A stretch of 64,000 nt of DNA from Typhlomys cinereus. Lineage: Eukaryota > Chordata > Mammalia > Rodentia > Platacanthomyidae. Below are positions 56,450 through 64,000 of this stretch, in pieces. The notes under the pieces are model-generated. The model was given only the letters and a program-made list of their open reading frames with translations, was not told where the DNA came from and searched no databases. A program made the position numbers and the translations under genes. Within the stretch, counting starts at the first letter, position 1. Every line of letters begins with the position of its first letter. The stretch is from contig JALPQD010000633.1 of assembly GCA_023101885.1 (NCBI GenBank), forward strand, positions 627,712 to 691,711, in the 5' to 3' direction.

Positions 56450-57671
56450 TCTCAGTTTGGAAAAGATGGATTTGAAGAAACATCTTTTGGGAAAAGGATA
56501 TGGCTTTATTTAAGAGAAATAAGGAAAAATATGGGAATTGTCAGGCCTTGGTGTTTCTTCCCAGTTCAGGCCTAAAGCCTGTTCCCTGGGGAAGGTCACA
56601 GTAACCCCATGGGCAGGTGCTAGGAATTTCTCGGAATGTCACAATAATACCCATGAACAGGTGCTAAACACTCTCTCCTAGATAATTCAACTTTTGCCCC
56701 TGGCAGGAAGAATTCTTCTGGGAATTAGGAGTGCCTTTTACCTGCTCTTAGGTTTTTTGGAACTAGCTTCCTGCTCTCTGATCTAGAGAAAAAGCCTGCT
56801 TTTTAACTTTAAGTCAAATTCTAAATAGAGATTTCATGTCTAGTCACTTACAATAAGTAGATTTGTTAGCCAGAATGTGTGCACTGATTTTAAAGAAATT
56901 AGAGAATAACTTCTAGAGTCTTAAAACATAGGTGGGTAAAATTCCCACCTATGTACTTACTCAGAAATTCCAGAAGTATAAGACTATGCTATCAGTCCAC
57001 TAGAACTTTAAAAGAAATTATGATACCCTCTTACCCTGGCTGAAGGCCAAGGAAGAGACCATCATGCCAGAAAGTCTAGATGCCAAGACTGCCCCTGGAG
57101 ATGGTATTTGCAATCCAAATTGCGAGAATCCATGTCAGAAGCAAAGGGGGCCGTGTCTTTCTTATCCCAAACAGCACTCTCATGAGAAATCACAGAGATG
57201 GACCATTCTAGTGCACTCCCACCAATGATCGCCTCTGCCCCGAAAGAGACACCCTTGGCATATGGGGCCTGACAGTTTGGACTCCAAGTTTGGAGAATGC
57301 ATGGTTCACAGATGGGTCATCTAACTGATGGCAATATACTTCTGGAATTCCTCAAAGGAAGACATAAGCAACCTTACTATTAAAGGAATGATAGGATGCT
57401 ATCACAGGAGGAATTACTCTTTTAATAATTAGTGTTTCCTTCAGCACATATCTCAGTAGTGCTCCATCAACAGGACCACGCTATAGGCGCTTATGGCCCT
57501 TGAATATCCAAGCCATGGCCCCCCTAGAGACGTGGTTCAAGCTTGGACTGCAGAGACTGCATGAGCTGCATGCAACTTCCCAAGCTAGAACCTGCTGCCA
57601 TGCCTGGTGCCCACGTCAACCTGCCTGACTGAGAGGATCAACCTGGACAGGATCACGCTGGGACTTATGGG
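56450..57671 (+). mobile_element. Endogenous retrovirus remnant, internal region with RNase H trace
   Basis: Non-intronic-looking AT-rich block ending in an LTR. At 57302-57322 the plus strand reads W-F-T-D-G-S-S, the first RNase H signature of retroviral pol. Frames around it are broken by stops and shifts, and no continuous gag, pol or env remains. The left part (56450-57020), with a TTTATTTAAG motif and an inverted repeat at 56926-56954, may belong to another LTR element. Class not resolved; the residues fit a gamma-type pol. Non-functional. Confidence 0.6.
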
Positions 57672-57800
57672 GTGTTGGGGACTCCTATAGTTAATCGTAA
57701 AATATGTTCCTTACTGAGAGGATCACCTGGACAGGATCACGCTGGGACTTATGGGGTGTTGGGGACTCCTATAGTTAATCGTAAAATATGTTCCTTACTG
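57631..57800 (+). repeat. 85-bp tandem duplication across the LTR start
   Basis: A ~85-bp segment (57631-57715) is repeated at 57716-57800 with only a one-base indel. It includes TTATGGGGTGTTGGGGACTCC, where I place the LTR start. Confidence 0.93.
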
Positions 57801-58586
57801 AAATCAAAAGGAGTTCTTCCTCCTCTGTGTATTTTAAAAAAGCAGTCTCTGTTAAAAATGTCAACTATGTAGGTTCAGCCCCATGGCTATCCGGTGAAGC
57901 ATTATAGATTAGCTAGGTTTGGAAATACTGGGAGAATGTTTCTGTCAAGTGCCTTTACCCTCAAACAATGGGTTAGGTTCTCGAAAAAACGTCCACCCTG
58001 AAGGTGATTTTTGCTGACTAGAAAATTACATGTTATTGTAGGTACAACATTCTTTACCCCAAAATTTTCTGTATAAAAGCTGCCACAAAAGTTTCAGTAA
58101 ATGGGGGCTGGAGAGGTGGCTCAGGGGTTAAGCTTCTGCCTTGCTGGAGGAAGGTCCTGAGTTCTGATCCTAGACCCCATGTATAGATGCCAGGTGGAAG
58201 GGGGGATGGCCTGAGTTTCTGGTCCTGGTAGACCGGAGCCTGTGAATCCCGGGGCAGAGTAAACAAAGAGGAGGTGGAGGCGTCCATGGTGGTTCCCAAA
58301 TTCGTCTGTGGTTCTACACACACACATACATACACACACATACAGGCACACACGCGCACACGCATACACACACAATTGAATAAATAATAAAAAATTTAAA
58401 AATGTTTATTTAAAAATATATATATATAAATATAAAATGATTGTTTAAAAAAAAGTTTCAGTAAAATGGGTTCAGAATTCACTCGGCCTAGAGAGTTGCA
58501 TGTTTCTGTTCTCCACCTGGTCCGGGGGAGCCCTGGTCTTGAGGCCGCGACTCTGGTCTGCGGCAGTGGGGCCCGAGGGACAGGTG
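57759..58586 (+). mobile_element. 3' LTR of an endogenous retrovirus, interrupted by a SINE
   Basis: Starts TGTTGGGGACTCC and ends about GGGGCCCGAGGGACA (TG...CA). It contains a TATA box in TCTGTATAAAAGCTGCC (58069), followed by a GC-rich end, as in U3-R-U5. About 345 bp belong to an inserted SINE, leaving an LTR of about 480 bp. A second TGTTGGGGACTCC at 57673 comes from the duplication. Confidence 0.68.
58104..58450 (+). mobile_element. B2-like tRNA-derived SINE inserted in the LTR
   Basis: Head GGGGCTGGAGAGGTGGCTCA and GGGGTTAAGC (A box), 'ggtcctgagttctgatccta' (B box), a body close to the element at 26560-26862, a (CA)n stretch at 58316-58373, then GAATAAATAATAAAAAATTT. Direct repeats AAAAGTTTCAGTAAATG (58087-58103) and AAAAGTTTCAGTAAAATG (58451-58468) flank it as a target-site duplication. 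Confidence 0.92.
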
Positions 58587-58604
58587 GACTGCCCCAGCCT
58601 CATG

Positions 58605-58985
58605 TCTGTTGCTGTAATAAACACTGACTCAAACAGCTGAAGGGAACAAGAGGATCTTATTGGCTGGACATTCCAGGATGCAGCCCATCACAGCAGGAGA
58701 GCTACGAGCAGGAGTCACACAAACTGGTCACAGCACACGCAGCATTGAGAGCAGAGGGACCAAGACCAAAGCTGAGCATGTGCCTGCTAGTCTGCCAGCT
58801 TGCCAAATGTCACCTAGCCCTCTGTCCATCTGCCAGGGAATGAATGGTCCCACCCACCACATCGATTATACAAATAAGATGATCTCTCTGAGACCTGCCC
58901 AGAGGCTGGCCTGCCTTAACTAATTTCTCTTAAGTGTGCCCACAAATGCCAAGTTGAGAGCTGAGACTCACTACCACACTGGGGA
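58605..58985 (-). mobile_element. URR1-like hAT-Charlie DNA transposon, diverged copy
   Basis: 'ttgctgtaataaacactgac', AGGGAACAAGAGGATCTTAT, 'ggatgcagcccatcacagcag', GAATGGTCCCACCCACCAC and ACCTGCCCAGAGGCTGGCC follow the antisense order of rodent URR1. A different subfamily from the 20 kb and 48.7 kb copies. It abuts the LTR end. Confidence 0.7.
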
Positions 58986-60119
58986 CGCCAGAAGGATGTA
59001 GCGGGTAGGGGGTACACAACGATTTCGCACCAGCACTATCAGTCACGGCTGCTTCCCCTTCTGCAACTGATGCTCCCTAAACGAGGATGCAGAAAACAGC
59101 TCTTTCCTCAAAACTGGTCACGCCTTGCAGGCAGGCAGCAACATCTGGCAGGGCCACCTGGTCCCTGGGAGAGGCCCCGATCTTCCAAGGACATACCTAG
59201 TCTCAAACCACAGCGCATAGGGTCAAAACGCGTACTGAGGCCCACGGTGTGGCAGTGTGGAGGGCAAGGACCTTCCTCCCTCCTGCCAGTGCCAGCTCCC
59301 GGAACACCTGTGCCTTTCCTCTGCTGTTTCAAACCAGTAGAGGTCCCACCTTAGGTTCCTTCGTGCTGGGTTCAAATCACAGGGGTCTCTTTATCTGATG
59401 GGGGGCCACGGGCGGCATAAGCGCATTGATAGGAGTTTATCTAGTTACCTCAGCTCTCCGTCCCAGACTCCTCCCACACCCCGGGACCAGTGCATAGGAA
59501 ACGCAGGCTGGTTACTCGAGCTTCGCAAGGCACCTGCCGACAAGCAGCCTCGTGGCGGGCTGGTTCTCCCAACATCCATGGAGGCGCATCTGGGCCTGCC
59601 CGGCACTCACAGGGATACCTCTCCAAAGCCTACGGGGGCACAGCTGCCCAGTACCCACAAAGGGCACGGCTGAGCCTGCCCCGCACAGGAACACAAAGCA
59701 TGGAAAGCTATCTGCAGGACGGGCAGCACTGCTGTGGAAGCTGTTGGGCAGGCTCGCCCGGGCACCCTGCAGCGGCGGCGGCTGCTCCACGACAGTGAGG
59801 ACGTCTCGGGTCCTGTGTCAGCAGGACAGGCTACAGTCATGTTTCCTAGGCAGGAAAACCAAGAGAGGCCGACGCACGAGACGTGATCAGCGGGGCATGC
59901 TCAGGCCTGTCCTTTGGTCACGACAACCATCTTGTTAGTCACTCACGACGCCAGGGTCTACGAGGTCTCTGGGAACATGAGGTGCTCAGCCTATTTTAAA
60001 CACATGCCTGGGCTAGGTGGGCTTTTTCCCAGCCACCACCTCCAGGCCCTGGCTAGGGCTAGGAAAAGCTCCTATCTCCTCAGGATGCATGGAACCTACA
60101 GTAAAATTAACCTTTGGCA

Positions 60120-60640
60120 ATTGTTTTCCTAGTTTGATAGCCCAGTGTCAGCTCATCTGTTACAGGGAAATAAAAAAGTCAAGCCTAAATGTATAAAAAA
60201 TTATGATGGAAGCCCTAAATAAAGCAAGGACTGCAAGCTCATTGAGTCAAAAATCAATCAATCAATGAGCAGTAGATCAGGAGCACCTCATAAGCCCCAA
60301 AGAAATCATTTGCCCAAACACTGGGATTTAACGGTGGAGGACCAGATTCTAACACTTTTAGGAAGTAAATAATGAAAAATCAATTCGGAGGAAAAACAGA
60401 TCAAGAACCCTGACTCCGACGTGCCGACACATTTATTGCTGAATACCATTTCTCGCCTGACCCGAAAACTTCGGAAGGTGTTTATTTACTTTCAACACCT
60501 TCCAGAGATCAATATTTTTAATTTGGATCCGAGTTATTATTTTTCACATCACAGCAGCGGGGAGCGGCGTAAAGTGGCTCATATTTTAGTGCTAAAAAGA
60601 TCGATACGACAGTTTCACCTTCACTGCGGCCGGGCCGCCT
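60120..60640. promoter_or_regulatory. Candidate conserved non-coding element with hairpins
   Basis: Complex sequence with repeated AATCAATCAATCAATGAG (60250), GTAAATAATGAAAAATCAAT, ACACATTTATTGCTGAATAC, ATCAATATTTTTAATTTGG and ATATTTTAGTGCTAAAAAG. Two overlapping inverted repeats lie at 60462-60474 and 60473-60503. GC-rich DNA with CpGs follows at 60620-60720. Confidence 0.52.
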
Positions 60641-60924
60641 GCGGCTGCACATCATCACATCCCGCGAGACCTCGGTGCCGAGGCAGGAGGGCAGGTCATC
60701 ACCCGCCAGGGGCACCGATGGCCATGATTTAGCTGAGCACGGGGCGCCCGGTGCCCTCAGAAAACCAATCTTGTACCTCTCACTTCATCAGATCCCAGGT
60801 GAGGAGGAAGAGGGCAGGCCCTGGAGAGGAGGGGCCGCAGCCGGCAGAGATCTCTCTCTCATCATAGACACATTTGCTTTCCTTTCCCTCCTCAGGTCAA
60901 AGGACATCAACACACTCCATTCAT

Positions 60925-60985
60925 TCCCAATAACTTATTTATTAAATATTATTATTTAATTATTAAGTATTAAATAAGACTTATA
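60925..60985. other. AT-rich tract
   Basis: ATAACTTATTTATTAAATAT followed by 'tattatttaattattaagta': about 55 bp of A/T; origin unknown. Confidence 0.5.
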
Positions 60986-63244
60986 GTCTCATTTAAGAGA
61001 GCACAGAAAGGGGGCGGTCATGAGGTGGGGTGGGCTGAGGTCTGCAGGAAGGAGAAAGTGAGCTCAGGCCCGCCCTCATGCTGAGCCTCAGTTTGCTCTA
61101 CCTCTGAGCTAGACCCCGGCCTCGGGCTCCACCGGACCCCATGCTGCTCAAGACAGAGATTCCCAGGGAAGCCAGAGGAGACCAGGTTCCCGCAGAGACA
61201 CCCGTGGTGCTGCACGTGCAGGTCACAGCCACCAGCCCCCGCAAGAGCAGCGCCCCCGCCAGCAGAACTGGGCAGGAGCCAAGTGTGCACTGTAGGAGGT
61301 GAAGAACTCAGCTTGCACAGCGCGCAGCACTGTGACGCTGGGCACGGGTGATCCATGTGCTGCTGCCTGTCCACTCACCCAGCAGCCCCCCAGCCCTGAG
61401 GCAATGGACAAAGCCCATCAGCTCCAGTGTTAACCATTCAAGGTATGGTTTTTCCAAACTTCCTCTAGTTGGTCAAGAAACCCACATGGAAAAGGGAGCT
61501 TCTTTTCCTGACCCTGATCCTCACTCCAGAAACCAGGGCTTTGCCCAGGTAATACCAGCCCTCACAGCTCCAGACATCAGGCCCCCTCTGGGCACAGGTG
61601 GCAGGACAACCAAAAGCATTGTCTCTTTTGTCCCCAGCAGGACTGCTACCAAACCTGTGCAGATCCACTGGAGGCTGGCTGTGGGGCCCAGCAGAGACGG
61701 AGCCCGGGACCTGGGCTCTGGACCAGAACGGGGTGAGAGGATGTGGCAAGCCCAGGCCAAGCGTGAGGCCCAGCCACAGTGGCCAAGGCTGTCTCATGCC
61801 TCACAGGCCACATGCGCAACCAGCTGGACAGTGAGAACGCCCCGCACGCGCTCTGCTGCAGCGGGAGACAGCACCAGAGCCATGGAAATACACCTGCAAC
61901 CCCTTCCTCGTTCAGCCATTCTGGAGCTGGAGTACAGGGAAGCCATCGCCTCTCGTCCCGCTGTCGAGGTGCCAGAGCGTCAGGAGATAAGCGATGTGTT
62001 TTCTGTGCTCCTCCGAGTGGCCGGCCAGATCAGACACAAGATTTCCAACCCGCTGATCCACAGACACTTTGCAGCCTTGGAAAGCTGCGCCCAGGGACTT
62101 CCTCAGTGTCCAGCCTGCGGGGCTGGCTTGCCTTGCAGTGTGACTGGGGAACATTGGTGCTGACAGCCAGGGAGGGGTCCCCTGAAGTCCGTCTCCAGTG
62201 CTGCAGGCAAAAGCTGTGTCCTCAGAGGGGTACATGCTGATGGGCAAAGTCTGAGGAAGGGGTTCAGGGCCCGGGAGGCTCTCTGTTCAGATCCTCTGAA
62301 TCCTGGGAGGAATGACTTCACTCCACCCAAATCGTGCTTCTGACCAAGTCACAGATTCACATCAAATGACAAGACATTGCACAGAGATCTCAACCGTGAC
62401 TACTCCTCCACCAAGGTGGACAGTTCATGGGGGCCCCCACGACACGGTGCACTGCTGAGCCAGGAGGAACATATCTGTCCTCCCTGACAGTCTCCGGGGT
62501 TGGGAAAGGACCCTGGCAAAGGAGCGCGTCAGCAGTCCCTCAGGAAGGGGCGGGGTGCAGCTCTGAGAGGAGAGGGAGGGGAAGAGGGGGAGGGGGAGGG
62601 GGAACACCATGCTGGGCCCAAGAAGGGCAGCCCTCCTGCAGGGAACGGTCTGGCACTCTTGGCACCCTGGACGCAGCATGTTCACTGCCACCTCTCCCGC
62701 GGTTCACAAGTGGCCATCAAGGCCGTGGTCTCAGCCAATATCTTCTGCTTAAGATACTGTCAAGCTCACTTCCGGAGCAGGACGGCGACCCAAACCTTCT
62801 AATGGTAACAACAGACCAGCTGGCAGCACCGCCGACACCCATTCTTCTGATGGCCAGCCTGCCACAGACAAGGGCCAGGCAGAAGGACCCAGCCAGATGA
62901 CCAGCAGGGAGAGGCCGCCCTCATGACAGCCACGCACAGCTCTTGTGAGCACACAAAATTCAAGGCCACCATTTAAGCACAACCGTCCCTTAGGAACAAT
63001 TCCTGCAGCAGCACTGTGGCCGTGGCGCTGCGCCGGCACCACCTCCTGGCGGCAAGGGCCACCTGCAAATCTGTTCTGAGTCCCCGGGGCATCGTCAGCA
63101 CCAGGAGCAGCACACCATCCGCCTTCCAACAGCGGGCGATCCCGGTCTGGCTGGACATGCCCATCTCTGGCAGCCCCACCCCGACATGCCGCCCCCGCAG
63201 CAGCAGGTGCCTTGAGTTCAGCGACTTGCTGGAACAGGCCACTA

Positions 63245-63370
63245 TTTCCTGAGCCCTATTAACACCATGACAGCCTTGATGTACAAGACAAATTCATTTC
63301 AATTTCCCTTTTCAATTAATGGCCTATTATTTGAAACAGACTCAGCTAAAAACGCAGTGCTGATACCATC
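63245..63370. promoter_or_regulatory. Possible conserved non-coding element
   Basis: 'ttttcaattaatggcctatt' and 'acaaattcatttcaatttcc' in a complex AT-rich stretch; weak evidence. Confidence 0.32.
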
Positions 63371-63691
63371 AATCTTGCACAGGCTGTTTCTCTGCTGAGC
63401 AGGAGGGTGGTCACCTGGCTGTCCAGTGGCACCAGGTCCACCCAGGCGTCCAGTAAAGGCCTGACACACAATGTGAACAGTGCTGAGCCCCAGAAGGATC
63501 TGTCCTGGGGACAAGGGCCTGTACTATCTGTGAGCACTTCAGGAAAACATCAAGCCCCTGACCACTTCATCCCACGCTGCGGCTGCTGACGAGACCAGAC
63601 CATGGGCACCGCCCACTGATGAGAACAGATGATGCAGCACACACCACACTCTACCAGTGCTGTTCAGAAGGCTCCTGCGATGCCAACTCAG

Positions 63692-64000
63692 CTCCCCCGT
63701 CTGTGTGAGGGGCTTAGTCAACCTGTCCCCCCGTCTGTGTGTGAGGGGCTCAGTCAACCTGTCCCCCCGTCTGTGTGAGAGGGGCTTAGTCAACCTGTCC
63801 CCCCGTCTGTGTGAGAGGGGCTTAGTCAACCTGTCCCCCCGTCTGTGTGAGGGGCTTAGTCAACCTGTCCCCCCGTCGTGTGTGAGGGGCTTAGTCAACC
63901 TGTCCCCCCGTCTGTGTGTGAGGGGCTTAGTCAACCTGTCCCCCCGTCTGTGTGAGAGGGCTTAGTCAACCTGTCCCCCCGTCTGTGTGTGAGGGGCTTA
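63692..64000. repeat. Minisatellite, ~33-36-bp units, runs off the window
   Basis: Units of GGGGCTTAGTCAACCTGT, CCCCCCGTCTGTGTGTGA or TGTGAGA, about nine copies, with length variation in the GTGTGTGA part. Still in progress at position 64000. Confidence 0.95.

Larger units (their letters stand above)
36884..64000 (-). other. INPP5A: INPP5A upstream intron, at least 27 kb
   Basis: No INPP5A exon coding residues before ~103 was found to the window end, so this is taken as one long intron, or introns separated by exons I missed. It holds arrays, transposons and CNE candidates listed separately. Segments with nothing recognised: 36884-37430, 42545-44380, 44870-46190, 51890-52980, 53480-55180, 55285-56440, 58990-60120 and 60990-63690. 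Confidence 0.7.

Overview
This window is mammalian nuclear DNA, almost certainly from a rodent. Two kinds of evidence support this. First, five exons with canonical GT-AG splice sites on the minus strand join in phase into 142 consecutive codons of INPP5A, the type I inositol polyphosphate 5-phosphatase. Second, the interspersed repeats are of rodent type: a short B1/PB1-like 7SL SINE, B2-like tRNA SINEs with an AATAAA and (CA)n tail, and three elements resembling the rodent hAT-Charlie element URR1. The species cannot be fixed. The B2-like SINE body is not the mouse/rat form, so a non-murine rodent is my guess.

Layout (the gene runs right to left): 36884-64000 is intron upstream of the first visible exon. 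Exons follow at 36820-36883, 31929-32032, 26015-26067, 25192-25311 and 15044-15128. Then 1-15043 is intron downstream of the last visible exon. Together the exons match roughly residues 103-244 of the about 412-residue human protein. They include the NIHLFHD stretch and the GDFNFR motif of the 5-phosphatase fold. The start, the first exons, the second catalytic motif and the C-terminal CaaX end lie outside the window. I found no other protein-coding gene.

The rest is intron with three kinds of content. (1) Unusually many minisatellites: at least 14 arrays, the largest being 2.8 kb of 41/34-bp units at 11.45-14.2 kb, 2.0 kb at 33.4-35.3 kb, 1.1 kb of purine-only repeat at 50.8-51.9 kb, and 0.5 kb arrays at 36.0, 44.4 and 49.3 kb. 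This is typical of GC-rich subtelomeric DNA, where INPP5A lies in human (10q26.3). These arrays create most of the long open reading frames, which are not genes. (2) Islands of AT-rich, complex, homeodomain-site-rich sequence that look like conserved non-coding elements (near 8.6, 18.6, 22.5, 28.8, 32.3, 37.9, 39.7, 41.3, 46.6 and 60.4 kb). INPP5A neighbours the developmental gene NKX6-2 in mammals, so these are candidate long-range enhancers; this is inference. (3) Transposon remnants, including a broken endogenous retrovirus with a 3' LTR into which a B2-like SINE has inserted.

I did not find a new biological system. The items most worth a second look are the CNE-like clusters, a 505-bp higher-order repeat inside the large minisatellite, a local duplication that seeded a 35-bp array, and the retrovirus/SINE nesting.
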